NCBI RefSeq assembly: GCF_002215215.1
Contig: NZ_CP018632.1
Span: 6,506,501 to 6,570,500 of the forward strand
Direction of reading: 5' to 3'
Length of the DNA stretch: 64,000 nt
Origin: Granulosicoccus antarcticus IMCC3135
GTDB lineage: Bacteria > Pseudomonadota > Gammaproteobacteria > Granulosicoccales > Granulosicoccaceae
A model generated the notes under the pieces. It ran no database searches and was not told the DNA's origin. It saw nothing but the letters and a program-made list of their open reading frames with translations. Position numbers and translations under genes: made by a program. Shown here piece by piece: positions 9,772-18,384 of the stretch (the stretch's first letter is position 1; every line of letters begins with the position of its first letter).

Positions 9772-9785
9772 AAGGAGATCTCCTT
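9772..9785. repeat. Perfect 14-bp palindrome upstream of the PQQ dehydrogenase
   Basis: AAGGAGATCTCCTT reads identically on both strands and lies about 150 bases before the dehydrogenase start. It may be an operator, or a fortuitous palindrome containing a Shine-Dalgarno-like AAGGAG; no convincing gene follows it at the right spacing. Confidence 0.3.
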
Positions 9786-9937
9786 CAAAACTGGGAAGCG
9801 TAGCCTGCTCACTGTAAATAAACGAACGCACTTTCCCGGCGTGTTCGAACAAGCAACTTGCAGAACGTCGTTCCACCTGCATGGCCGTGTTGTGCTTGCG
9901 CGTGGATTCTTCCAGTTACAAAAGCGGTGGCGATCCC

Positions 9938-12295
9938 ATGATTATCCTCCTACTCCTGTTCGTGATCCTCGGATTATCATTACTGGCTGGGGGGATATGG
10001 CTAGCTGTTCTCGGGGGCAGCCTCTACTACGCGATGGCTGGTGCGGCCTTGATAGTTGTCGCCTTGCTGATTCGCTCAAGGCGGGGCAAGGCGCAACTGG
10101 TGTATGCGCTGCTGCTGGCAGCCACTGCAGCCTGGGCAATCTGGGAGAGCGGCTATGACTGGTGGCCATTGGCGACTCGTCTGGGCTTGCTGATGTTGCT
10201 GGCGATACCCTTGCTATGGCCTGCCAGAGAGGCGAGCCGAAAACCGGCCATTGCTCTGCGGTGCATCTGGGCGTTAACCGGCGCCTTGCTGCTCGGCAGT
10301 CTCTTCAATGATGCTCATCGTATTGAGGGTGAACTGACGAACGAGTCCGTGGTAACCAACCCTCAACTCGGTGAGACTGGCGATAACAATGATTGGTCAA
10401 GTTATGGTCGCAGCAATTATGGTCAGCGCTATTCGCCACTGGAACAGATAACGCCTGACAATGTTGCCCAGTTGCAGCCGGCTTGGGAATACCAGACTGG
10501 GGATCTGAAAACACCGGACGATGTGACCGAGACCACCTACGAGGCAACGCCACTGAAAATCGGCAACCGCCTGTTCCTGTGTACACCTCACAACTGGCTG
10601 ATCGCCCTGGATGCTGATACCGGTGAAGAGCAATGGGTTTATGACGCTCAGGTACCAGCAGAGAGTCAACGTCAGCACCAGACCTGTCGCGGCGTCTCCT
10701 ATCTGCCAGCAGAAGGTGAACCAGACACAGACACTGCCGAGCCACTTTCTTCAAAGCCTGCCCGGACTCTGGCAGCCATGCGTTGCGACGCTCAACTGTA
10801 TATGCCGACCTCAGATGCACGCCTGATTGCGGTTGATCCAGTGAGCGGTGCACGCTGCAGCAACTTCGCTGAAGACGGTGTGCTCGACCTGATGCACAAC
10901 ATGCCTTTTGAACAAGCAGGCTACTACTACGCAACCTCGCCTCCCGTGGTGACACAGGACCTGATAGTGGTTGCAGGAGCCGTAAACGACAACTACGACA
11001 TCAATGCCCCCTCTGGCGTGATTCGCGCCTATGACGCCCGAACGGGGGAGTTGCGCTGGAATTGGGATTCAGCGAACCCTGATGACACCGCACCGATTGC
11101 CGAGGGCGATACCTACGCCACCAGTTCACCCAATAGCTGGTCGGTCGCCAGTGCAGATGAAGAGCTTGGACTGATCTACTTCCCCATGGGTAATCGCACC
11201 CCGGACCAGCTGGGCATGTATCGCACGCCAGCGGAAGAGAAATACGCAAGCTCCGTAGTGGCATTGAGTTTAGAGACAGGTGAAGCGCAATGGGTGCAGC
11301 AGTTTGTTCATCATGACTTGTGGGACATGGATACCCCAGCGCAACCGAGCCTGGTGGATATTGAAACTGAAGAAGGTCTGCAGCCAGGACTGGTTGTGCC
11401 AACCAAGCAAGGTGACGTCTACGTTCTGAACCGGGAAACCGGTGAGCCACTGCTACCCATTACCGAAGTGCCTGCTCCGCAAGGTACGGTAGAAGGTGAT
11501 TGGACATCCCCCACACAACCGGTTTCTGGACTTAGTTTCACCCCAGAGCCACTACAGTCCAAAGACATGTGGGGTGCCACCCTACTGGACCAGATGATGT
11601 GCCGTATTCAATTCCAGTCACTGCGATACGAAGGGCGCTACACCCCTCCTTCCGAACAAGGCACGCTGGTGTATCCCGGCAATTTCGGTGTTTTCAACTG
11701 GGGCGGCGTTGCGGTGGACCCCGAACGTCAAGTCATGTTCGGTATGCCTTTGTACCTGGCTTTCACCTCAAAACTGGTAGCCAAGCAGGACGACAAATCA
11801 CCCAGTGGAGAAACCAACCAGGGTGAACAAGGCCTGAACGAGAACGCCGGTGCCGACTACGCCGTGGCACTCAGCCCCTTCCTGTCGCCGCTGGGCATTC
11901 CTTGTCAGCAGCCACCTTGGGGCTACGTTGCAGGCGCTGACTTGCGTACTGGCAAGATTCACTGGAAACACAAGAACGGCACCATTGAAGATATGACCCC
12001 GCTTCCCCTGAAAGTGGAAATGGGCGTACCCGGTATCGGTGGCCCCATCATCACCCGAGGCGGTGTCGCCTTTCTGGCAGCCAGCGTCGACGACTACTTT
12101 CGCGCCTATCGTGTGACTGATGGCGAGCAACTGTGGGAGCAGCGTATCCCGGCTGGCGGTCAGGCCACACCGATGACTTACCTGAATAGCCAAGGTGAGC
12201 AGATGGTGGTTCTGGTGGCCGGTGGTCATGGGTCGATCGGGACAGCGGCCGGGGATTATGTGTTGGCTTACAAGTTGGGTGCCGTTGGGCTTTAG
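9938..12295 (+). CDS. gcd: Membrane-bound PQQ-dependent dehydrogenase, glucose dehydrogenase type
   Basis: From ATG 9938 the protein has 785 residues, close to E. coli Gcd (796). Five hydrophobic N-terminal segments (about residues 1-130) anchor it to the inner membrane. The rest is the periplasmic PQQ propeller, with family blocks including YGRSNYGQRYSPLEQI, TCRGVSY, HHDLWDMD, PPSEQGTLVYPGNFG and, near the end, GGQATPMTY. Gcd oxidises glucose to gluconolactone and passes electrons to ubiquinone; related enzymes act on quinate/shikimate or inositol, so the sugar is not certain. No PQQ synthesis genes are present here. A longer frame begins at 9881, but its extra residues do not resemble the family. 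Confidence 0.85.
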   Translation: MIILLLLFVILGLSLLAGGIWLAVLGGSLYYAMAGAALIVVALLIRSRRGKAQLVYALLLAATAAWAIWESGYDWWPLATRLGLLMLLAIPLLWPAREASRKPAIALRCIWALTGALLLGSLFNDAHRIEGELTNESVVTNPQLGETGDNNDWSSYGRSNYGQRYSPLEQITPDNVAQLQPAWEYQTGDLKTPDDVTETTYEATPLKIGNRLFLCTPHNWLIALDADTGEEQWVYDAQVPAESQRQHQTCRGVSYLPAEGEPDTDTAEPLSSKPARTLAAMRCDAQLYMPTSDARLIAVDPVSGARCSNFAEDGVLDLMHNMPFEQAGYYYATSPPVVTQDLIVVAGAVNDNYDINAPSGVIRAYDARTGELRWNWDSANPDDTAPIAEGDTYATSSPNSWSVASADEELGLIYFPMGNRTPDQLGMYRTPAEEKYASSVVALSLETGEAQWVQQFVHHDLWDMDTPAQPSLVDIETEEGLQPGLVVPTKQGDVYVLNRETGEPLLPITEVPAPQGTVEGDWTSPTQPVSGLSFTPEPLQSKDMWGATLLDQMMCRIQFQSLRYEGRYTPPSEQGTLVYPGNFGVFNWGGVAVDPERQVMFGMPLYLAFTSKLVAKQDDKSPSGETNQGEQGLNENAGADYAVALSPFLSPLGIPCQQPPWGYVAGADLRTGKIHWKHKNGTIEDMTPLPLKVEMGVPGIGGPIITRGGVAFLAASVDDYFRAYRVTDGEQLWEQRIPAGGQATPMTYLNSQGEQMVVLVAGGHGSIGTAAGDYVLAYKLGAVGL

Positions 12296-12378
12296 TATTA
12301 CCAATTCCGCTGCACTTGGGAGTTGAAACACTGTGAAACGCCCTGCCTCGTTATTGCAGGTAGGATGTCGCTTTCACG

Positions 12379-13299
12379 ATGAGTCCAAAACCTGAAACCA
12401 TGCGTCGGATATTTACAGCGGCAATCCTATTGCTGGTTGGATTGGGTGCCACCGGGTGCGGTTCCAGTCCAACCACGCTACCGAACCGTATCCCCGATAC
12501 TCTACGGATTGCCACCTACAACGTTCACTACATTGTGCTTGGCAAAGAGACCGGCGCCTGGTCTGTGGGTGACTGGGAACGCAGAAAGGGGCCACTGAAT
12601 ACCGCCTTCGGTGCACTGGACGCGGATATCGTCTCTTTTCAGGAGATGGAAAGCTTTTCCAGAGGCAGTGATGGCGGTGTCAATCTGACGCTGGACTGGC
12701 TGCTGGAGAAGAACCCGGGCTATGCGGCCGCAGCTGTCGGTGACTGGCGCGAGTTCCCATCCACCCAACCGATCTTCTACCGGAAAAGCCGTCTGAAGTT
12801 ATTACAGCAAGGGTGGTACTTCTTCTCGGATACCCCGGATATCATCTACTCACCTACCTACAACGGCTCCTACCCGGCGTTCGCATCCTGGGCACGTTTC
12901 GAGGATCTTGAGAGCGGCAATGCTTTCACTGTCGTGAATATGCACTTCGAGTTCAAGAGCTTCTCCAATCGCACCAAGTCCGCCGCGCTGGTGGCTGAAC
13001 GAACCGCACCGCTCATCGAGGCGGGAGAACACGTCCTGCTTGCAGGCGACTTGAATGCCTGGCACGGTATGCAGCCGCTCGAGACACTGGAGCAGATCGG
13101 GCTGAACTTCCTGCCGGTACGCGGTACCACCTACCATATGAATCACGGTATCAACCTCATGGGCGCCATCGATCATATCGCGCACACAGAGGGCCTACAA
13201 GCAGTCGGCGAGCCTGTGGTTCTTCGACAGAAGTTCGACGGCGAGTGGCCGACCGACCATTACCCGGTGATAGCGGACTTTCGATTTTCGATCAATTGA
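12379..13299 (+). CDS. Endonuclease/exonuclease/phosphatase-fold lipoprotein
   Basis: This 306-residue protein begins with a lipoprotein signal peptide (hydrophobic segment followed by ATGC, modified Cys at about residue 27). The mature part has the DNase I-like fold motifs: RIATYNVHY, then DIVSFQEME (metal-binding Glu), NMHFE, LLAGDLNAW (catalytic Asp/Asn), and TDHYPVIADF at the C-terminus (catalytic Asp-His). The family includes nucleases, sphingomyelinases and phosphoinositide phosphatases; an anchored extracytoplasmic form is probably a nuclease or phosphodiesterase. It follows gcd by 83 bases on the same strand. An in-frame ATG at 12400 would give a shorter signal peptide. Confidence 0.75.
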   Translation: MSPKPETMRRIFTAAILLLVGLGATGCGSSPTTLPNRIPDTLRIATYNVHYIVLGKETGAWSVGDWERRKGPLNTAFGALDADIVSFQEMESFSRGSDGGVNLTLDWLLEKNPGYAAAAVGDWREFPSTQPIFYRKSRLKLLQQGWYFFSDTPDIIYSPTYNGSYPAFASWARFEDLESGNAFTVVNMHFEFKSFSNRTKSAALVAERTAPLIEAGEHVLLAGDLNAWHGMQPLETLEQIGLNFLPVRGTTYHMNHGINLMGAIDHIAHTEGLQAVGEPVVLRQKFDGEWPTDHYPVIADFRFSIN

Positions 13300-13329
13300 G
13301 GCCGGCACACGCTACGAAATGGAGGCGCG

Positions 13330-14113
13330 CTAAGCCAGCATCGTCATCACCAGCCGAATAATCACCTCTTTCTGTTGAGGATCTGACTCGGCGATCAATA
13401 GCGTTAGCGCTGCCAGCCCTGTGTCATTGATTACAGGTTCGTCACGCTCGTTGAGCAGGCGAGCGTTTCGGTGCAAAAAATCCACAAACAGGAAGGCTCC
13501 ACAGTTCGACCAATCTTTCCATGGCATCACGTGGACTGGGAAGCTTACCTCCTGCCTGACCCTCAGGCTCTTCAAGCAGGCCCTCATCGTACTGTTGTAA
13601 CCACGAGAATGTCCGGGTATAGCGGCTGACGATACTGACAAGACCGCTGCCTGCCTCAGCCTTCAACTCAGGTGCACGTGCAGTTTTCTCGATCAGAACA
13701 AGGGCCTGGCGTAACACTGCCGCATTTTGCTCGAAATGATGTTGATCGACAGAATAGCCTTTTAACAAGTGCTCACGCAGAGTGTTGGTCGCCCACTGTC
13801 GAAACTGCACGCTTTGCTTGCTGTTGACCCGATAACCGACCGAAAGAATGGCATCCAGGTTGTAGTGCTGCAGATTCCTTTCCACCTGACGCTTGCCTTC
13901 AGTTTGAACTACCAAGAATTTCTTAGCAGTTGCCCGTTCCTCAAGCTCTTGTTCTTTGTAGATATTTTTCATGTGCATCAACACATTTTCCGGAGTAGTT
14001 GCAAACAACTCTCCCATTTGTCGTTGAGTCAACCACACGGTGTCCAGCTCATGGAGCACTCTGACACTGACTCTACCTTCTTCAGATTGGTAGATTTCTA
14101 CGTTGTTTTTCAT
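13330..14113 (-). pseudogene. rhuM: RhuM-family (Fic-related) protein, broken by internal deletion and frameshift
   Basis: The first 180 residues (ATG 14113) match the RhuM family: VWLTQRQMGELFATTPENV, then HYNLDAILSVGYRVNSKQSVQFRQWA, then YDEGLLEEP. Near 13520 the reading runs out, and another frame continues with GAFLFVDFLHRN ... VINDTGLAALTLLIAESDP to the normal C-terminus at 13330. Intact members have roughly 70 residues between these blocks, including the Fic motif HPFxDGNKR, and those are missing. The gene is therefore a remnant with the AMPylase motif deleted and the frame shifted. RhuM genes are often found in type I restriction-modification islands, which fits the island to the right. 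Confidence 0.8.
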
Positions 14114-14120
14114 ATTTTGT

Positions 14121-14276
14121 TCATCCGCTTACGGCATGTTCACCCTGAGGCTTTTCACGATGAACAAGCCGATTCCTGATCGAATGTAACACCTGGCCTT
14201 GCTGCCAAGCATCATGCAAAGGCTCATTCATCATGCTGATCAGTGCTTGTACCCACTCCCTGAGAATATTTTGCAT
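14121..14276 (-). CDS. Small 51-residue reading frame of unknown function, probably a 3' remnant
   Basis: A minus-strand frame ending in TGA at 14121-14123 lies seven bases before the rhuM start. It encodes a helical peptide (REWVQALISMMNEPL ... HSIRNRLVHREKPQGE) ending in AVSG. The frame stays open upstream of ATG 14276 to a TAA, so it may be the tail of a larger lost gene. A closely similar end (KPQ...GAVSG) occurs near 20016-20050 before another decayed minus-strand gene. I do not recognise the family. Confidence 0.3.
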   Translation of the reverse strand: MQNILREWVQALISMMNEPLHDAWQQGQVLHSIRNRLVHREKPQGEHAVSG

Positions 14277-14422
14277 CGCAATGCAGCGGTCAGTATCTGG
14301 CGTTAGGATGTGAACCAGTTATCACTAGCGGCAAGGATGTTTACGACAATTTTTTACAAGAATTACCGATCGTGGATATTGAAAAGCACTGCAACAGAAT
14401 ATCCACCTGAATTTGAAACAAT

Positions 14423-14527
14423 GGAGCTAAAGCAATGAGTTCAACACAACAGTCAGCCAACAAAAATTCAGCCAAAGCAAGTAACGGAGCTAAAGCCATG
14501 AGTTCAGCACAACAATCAGCCAAAAAG
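14423..14527 (+). repeat. 63-bp in-frame duplication covering ribosome binding site and start codon
   Basis: The block beginning GGAGCTAAAGCAATGAG at 14423 recurs 63 bases later as GGAGCTAAAGCCATGAG at 14486, with the following ~25 bases also nearly identical. Both ATGs (14435 and 14498) are in the phasin frame and both have the same GGAG at the same distance, so translation could begin at either. Confidence 0.8.
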
Positions 14528-15142
14528 CAGATCAATCAATTTTCCGAATTACAGTCCAAGTCAGTCCAGCCAATGCGAATCTTCGGCGGCCTGGCTGCTG
14601 ATGCGATAGAACAGCTCGTTCGCAAGAACTACGCGGTCATGGGAGACTTCCTCGATTTTTCCGTCAAGCAAGTGCAGCTTCCAATCAGTGGTAACAACCC
14701 ACAAGAGATCTTCTCTTCGCGCATGCAGGAATTCAGTGCCTTTGGCGAACTGATGAATAGCCGCGCATCAGAGTATGCAGAGTTGGTCAGCACGTTGTCT
14801 GATCGTACTCGGGAAACGACCAATGAGGCTGCCGAACAAGTTCGCGAAGTAGCCAACGATGCAACCGATCAGACAAAGCGACTTACTGATAGCGCCATCT
14901 CGCAGACAAAAGAGGCAATGAATGACGCTGCCGATCGTACCGAAGAGGCTGTTGAAGATGCCAGTAGCAATGCGAAGAAGGCTGCCAACGATGCGACTGA
15001 CAATGCAAAAAAAGCAGCTGACGATGCAACTGACAACGCCAAGAAAGCGACTGATAAAGCGGCTGACAATGCGAAGAGTGGTGCTGCCAAGGCTTCCAAC
15101 AGCGCGAAGAAGACTGCTTCCAAAGCAAAGACAAGCGCCTGA
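14435..15142 (+). CDS. Phasin-family protein with repetitive Ala/Lys/Asp-rich tail
   Basis: The 235-residue protein has a phasin-like central part (about residues 30-125: Gln/Ser-rich helix, then NYAVMGDFLDFSVKQVQ and the EFSAFGELMNSRASEYAEL helix). It has no cysteine and no signal peptide, as expected for a polyhydroxyalkanoate granule coat protein. The last ~110 residues are a low-complexity helix built from about 11-residue units of the form DATDNAKKAAD, ending in an AKKTASKAKTSA tail like histone H1 or LEA proteins; such tails could bind nucleoid DNA. The N-terminus carries an in-frame duplication with a second start at 14498. No PHA synthase is in the window. The strong antisense frames over the tail are repeat artefacts. 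Confidence 0.75.
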   Translation: MSSTQQSANKNSAKASNGAKAMSSAQQSAKKQINQFSELQSKSVQPMRIFGGLAADAIEQLVRKNYAVMGDFLDFSVKQVQLPISGNNPQEIFSSRMQEFSAFGELMNSRASEYAELVSTLSDRTRETTNEAAEQVREVANDATDQTKRLTDSAISQTKEAMNDAADRTEEAVEDASSNAKKAANDATDNAKKAADDATDNAKKATDKAADNAKSGAAKASNSAKKTASKAKTSA

Positions 15143-15199
15143 ACATAGGGCTTGCTGAAGATAATCACATTGCCGATATTGGCTACAGGAAATTCTTAC

Positions 15200-15535
15200 G
15201 TGAATAATAATAAATCAGAAAAATTTGTATCCGATGTGGCCAGCGTCATGGCCATGCGATTGGCGATGCTTCCCATGATGTGGGTGCTTGATCCTGCCAA
15301 GGCTGAAAAGGAGACCAAGAAGATGTTCTCTGAAAAAGAAGATGCCATGCAGGAGTCTATCCAACAGATGATAATTGCACCCATGATGTTCTCGTTCGAT
15401 GTCTGGCAAGGTCTTTTGAACGGCGACAAGGATGGCGGCATAGGACGAGCCCAAGAGCAGGCTGAAAAACGAATCTCGTCTCCCTACCTGTCACGCGTCA
15501 GTGCAAACCGTCGCAGACTGTCCAAGGGCGGCTAA
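15200..15535 (+). CDS. Conserved small protein of unknown function downstream of the phasin
   Basis: GTG 15200 has AGGA nine bases upstream and gives 111 residues; a TTG at 15152 lacks a ribosome binding site. The protein is rich in Met and has two moderately hydrophobic stretches (AVMAMRLAMLPMMWVL and QQMIIAPMMFSFDVWQGLL) separated by a charged segment, with a basic C-terminus. This amphipathic build would suit a granule- or membrane-associated protein. The position 57 bases after the phasin gene and before a shared terminator suggests a PHA-related role, which is inference. I do not recognise the family. Confidence 0.55.
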   Translation: MNNNKSEKFVSDVASVMAMRLAMLPMMWVLDPAKAEKETKKMFSEKEDAMQESIQQMIIAPMMFSFDVWQGLLNGDKDGGIGRAQEQAEKRISSPYLSRVSANRRRLSKGG

Positions 15536-15553
15536 CTTCGAGCTAAAGCTGAC

Positions 15554-15588
15554 TTGCCCGGGAGTCGTTCAGGAAGTCTCCCGGGCAA
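15554..15588 (+). terminator. Hairpin ending the phasin transcript
   Basis: TTGCCCGGGAG at 15554-15564 pairs perfectly with CTCCCGGGCAA at 15578-15588, an 11-bp GC-rich stem with a 13-base loop. No long T run follows, so termination may be imperfect. It lies 18 bases after the stop of the small protein gene. Confidence 0.7.
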
Positions 15589-15646
15589 CATTGAAGATCA
15601 TGTTTCGGTAGTTCCAAAGATTCGGGCAAGCGCAGGTCTCATCAGC

Positions 15647-15711
15647 TTTACAGCTACACTAATGGTCACTACAGTTACCATAATGTTCAATATTGGTAAC
15701 TGTAATGACCA
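15647..15711 (+). promoter_or_regulatory. Promoter and 17-bp inverted-repeat operator over the HTH gene start
   Basis: A -35 like TTTACA (15647-15652) is followed after 17 bases by TACAGT (15670-15675). The arm TGGTCACTACAGTTACC (15663-15679) covers the -10 and pairs with GGTAACTGTAATGACCA (15695-15711) at 16 of 17 positions across a 15-base spacer. The second arm contains the ATG at 15705. Such a site would block RNA polymerase when bound by the encoded regulator (autorepression); in RNA it would also sequester the start codon. Confidence 0.6.
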
Positions 15712-16031
15712 AAAAGGTTGCTGCCAAACGTAGTCCGGTGGTCTTTCCCAAAAATCGGAAAATTCTGGAACAGCTGGGAGAGAATATCAGGCTGGCCTGT
15801 AAACGCCGCGCTTATACACAAACCCTGATCTCTGAGCGGACCGGACTAGGCAGGTTGACCATTCGCAAGATAGAACAGGGAGATCCCACTGTTTCTATCG
15901 GCCACTATGTCGCTGTGCTCAGCGTTTTGGGACTGGTGGAAGATTTCGCACAGGTGGCCAATGACGATGAACTTGGCCGGAAGCTGCAGGACATAAAACT
16001 TCTGGGCGAACAGAAACGGCATTCGCAATGA
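15705..16031 (+). CDS. Small XRE/HipB-like helix-turn-helix regulator
   Basis: The 108-residue protein starts at ATG 15705 and has an HTH domain at about residues 20-80 (ENIRLACKRRAYTQTLISERTGLGRLTIRKIEQGDPTVSIGHYVAVLSVLGL), followed by the DDELGRKLQDIKL tail seen in antitoxin-like regulators next to HipA kinases. No Shine-Dalgarno precedes the ATG and the predicted transcript starts only ~20 bases upstream, so initiation may be nearly leaderless. A 22-codon frame overlaps its stop (ATGA at 16028), but no HipA follows: the next sequence is the LysR remnant, so the partner gene has probably been lost. Confidence 0.75.
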   Translation: MTKKVAAKRSPVVFPKNRKILEQLGENIRLACKRRAYTQTLISERTGLGRLTIRKIEQGDPTVSIGHYVAVLSVLGLVEDFAQVANDDELGRKLQDIKLLGEQKRHSQ

Positions 16032-16096
16032 GCACGAGGTTTTTAGCCGAAGCGAACAACAACTCATGGCTGGGGCGTTCAATAAGAGCTGAATAG

Positions 16097-16380
16097 TCAC
16101 GCGCTGGCGTCAAGTTCACTGAAGTGTTGTTCGAGAAAGTCCAGGCAGACACGAAGCTTCGCAAGATTGGCAGAGCGTGTCGAATAGACAGCCCAGACGT
16201 CGGCATTCTGGCTGTAGGCATCGAGCACTCTGACCAGCGTTTTCTCTTTCAGCATGGGGCCAACATCCCACATGGAGCGCAGCAGGATCCCGCGTCCGTG
16301 CAAGGCCCACTGCAGCACGATCTCGCCATTATTCGATGCCATTTGCAGGCCTCTACGAACAAGGTCGCGGGGTCTCCATG
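16097..16380 (-). pseudogene. LysR-family regulator, C-terminal fragment
   Basis: About 95 codons of the effector-binding domain remain: SNNGEIVLQWALHGRGILLRS, then WAVYSTR, then LRVCLDFLEQHF at the C-terminus, a pattern typical of LysR regulators. The N-terminal HTH domain and most of the core are absent. The reading runs straight into the 5'-truncated leuC on the other strand, so one deletion appears to have removed the 5' halves of both divergent genes together with their promoter. Confidence 0.75.
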
Positions 16381-17506
16381 CCAGAACAGAATGTGGCAGT
16401 TGTCAGCCACATCATACCCACGCATCCGGTGCCTACACGCATCATCGCAGACCCCACCTCGGCCCTGCAGGCACGTAACCTGAAAAAGAACTGCGAGCAT
16501 TTTGGCATCCCGTTGTTCGACACCAATGATCCCTTGCAGGGTATCGAGCATGTAGTGGCCACACAGACGCTGGTTTACCGTGTCGCCAGCAACATGCGAA
16601 TTTGTATAGACGGCACACTACCGCCGGGGACGACTGCCAAGGACCTGGTGCTTGCAGTCATCGGTCGCATTGGTGCACAAGGTGCCTGCGGGTTTGCAGT
16701 CGAATACTGCGGCAGCGCGATTGAGACCCTGTCAATTGAAGCACGATTCACACTGTGCAACATGACGCTTGAGGCGGGCGCTCGCGGTGCGCTGGTGGCA
16801 CCCGATCAGAAAGTCTTTGATTACGTCTTGTCACGTGCACCGGACATCATCGATAACCATGGAGAGGCGGCACTGGCACAGTGGCGTGAGTTGTACTCCG
16901 ATGCGGATGCCCTGTTTGATGTTGAACATCGCTTCGATGCCGGCGACGTTGCGCCCCAGGTCACCTGGGGCACCAGTCCCGATCGGTGCGCCTATCGATG
17001 GACGCATTCCGGCACTCAGCGAGCTTCCGGACGGCCCGGTGCGCAGCAGCGCCAAGCGTGCCTTGCATTACACCGGACTGGCCGCCGGATCACCCATCGA
17101 AGGCATCCCCATACAACACGTTTTTATCGGCTCTTGTACCAACGGCCGGATCGAAGACCTGCGTGCCGCTGCCAGCATAGCCCGTGGCCGTCATGTGGCT
17201 GATGGTGTCCGTGACATGGTGGTGCCCGGATCAGGAGCCGTGAAGCTGGCGGTGGAGGCCGAAGGGCTTGATCAGGTATTCATCCAGGCGGGGTTCGAGT
17301 GGCGTAATGCCGGCTGTTCGATGTGTCTGGCGATGAACGACGAAGTGCTCGAAGCTGGCGTACGCTGCGCTTCAACCACCAATCGAAATTTTGAGGGCCG
17401 CCAGGGTAGAGGCGCAATCACCCACCTTCTGAGTCCGGCGATGGCCGCTGCCGCTGCCGTCACTGGGTACCTGACCGATAGTCGTCAACTGGATATCCTG
17501 CCATGA
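16378..17506 (+). pseudogene. leuC: 3-isopropylmalate dehydratase large subunit, decayed
   Basis: The similarity to LeuC is clear ([89 protein letters not shown]). Three lesions are visible. The first ~60 residues are missing. Some 40 residues between QGI and EHV, containing the catalytic CGDSHTSTHG block with the first cluster cysteine, are deleted. A frameshift near 16985 moves the reading from the first to the second frame. The product could not bind a complete 4Fe-4S cluster. It overlaps leuD by four bases, as in functional leuCD operons. Confidence 0.88.
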
Positions 17507-18150
17507 ACACGCATACCCACATCGAGGGGCATGCCGCTGCCCTGCGTATAGTGAACCTGGACACGGATCAAATCATGCCCAAGCAGTTCCTGCGCGGCAT
17601 CGACAAGTCAGGGCTGGAACAGGGTCTACTGCATGATCTTCGCTTCGACGCCCTCGGTCAGGCAAGGCCGGATTTCGTATTGAACTAGACTGTACATGCC
17701 AACACGTCGATCCTGATTGGCGGCTCCAATTTTGGCTGCGGGTCGAGCCGGGAACATGCAGTGTGGGGTTTGCAGCAGTACGGCATACATGCAGTGATCG
17801 CTACCAGTTTTGCCGAGATCTTTCATGGCAATGCGATGAACAATCAACTTCTGCTGGTGACTCTGCCACCAGACCAGGTAGAGCAATTGATGGATGAGTC
17901 GGACGATGCAAATGGCCTCTCGATCAAGATAGACATCGCTGCACAGACACTGCATAGCTCACATGTTCAGGCTTGCTTTGAACTGATGCCACGCCATCGC
18001 AAGATGTTTCTTGAAAACCTGGACAGCATCGGACTCTCTCTGACCTACCAGGATCAGATCACACGCCTTGCTCAGAAGCACTGGTCACAACAACCCTGGC
18101 TACACAATGTGGCGGAGTTTTGCACACGGACTGGGAATGAACCATCATGA
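17503..18150 (+). pseudogene. leuD: 3-isopropylmalate dehydratase small subunit with internal stop
   Basis: The frame encodes a full-length LeuD of about 215 codons (LDTDQIMPKQFLRGIDKSG, SILIGGSNFGCGSSREHAVWGLQQYG, FAEIFHGNAMNN) but is interrupted by TAG at 17686-17688, just before the conserved GGSNFGCGSSR block. No shift is needed to read on, so this is one nonsense mutation. With leuC also broken, this leuCD copy cannot make isopropylmalate isomerase; the strain either has another copy or is a leucine auxotroph. Confidence 0.88.
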
Positions 18151-18347
18151 GATCTGACAAGTGCTCTTTGGGGACCAGGAAGTCATCTACATGCGCCTTT
18201 CAATTGAGCATATCTACCCTGTTTTCAACAAACTTCTGCACGGCCAAAACGCCACACAGCACCTTCAACAGGGCGAGTAGCGCTTGGGATGCTAGCTGAG
18301 GACTGCACCGCAAAATTGTCACTAATATTACAAATCAGCCTACTGAC

Positions 18348-18377
18348 TTCATTTCCTCCCAGGTTTGACGCTATACT
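18348..18377 (+). promoter_or_regulatory. Promoter of the abiF-type ncRNA
   Basis: TTCATT (18348-18353) and TATACT (18372-18377) are separated by 18 bases, which puts transcription start near 18384-18386, a few bases before the RNA hairpin's left arm. Confidence 0.5.
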
Positions 18378-18384
18378 TGATGTA

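Noticed and set aside
9682-10158. Plus-strand frame of 158 codons before the PQQ dehydrogenase
   Set aside because: It overlaps the dehydrogenase N-terminus in another frame and matches no family pattern.
14629-15168. Long antisense frames opposite the phasin tail, Ala/Leu/Ser-rich
   Set aside because: They are the automatic antisense reading of the Ala/Lys repeat and have no start signals.
15679-15684. CATAAT as an alternative -10 for the HTH gene
   Set aside because: No good -35 at proper distance; the TTTACA/TACAGT pair fits better.
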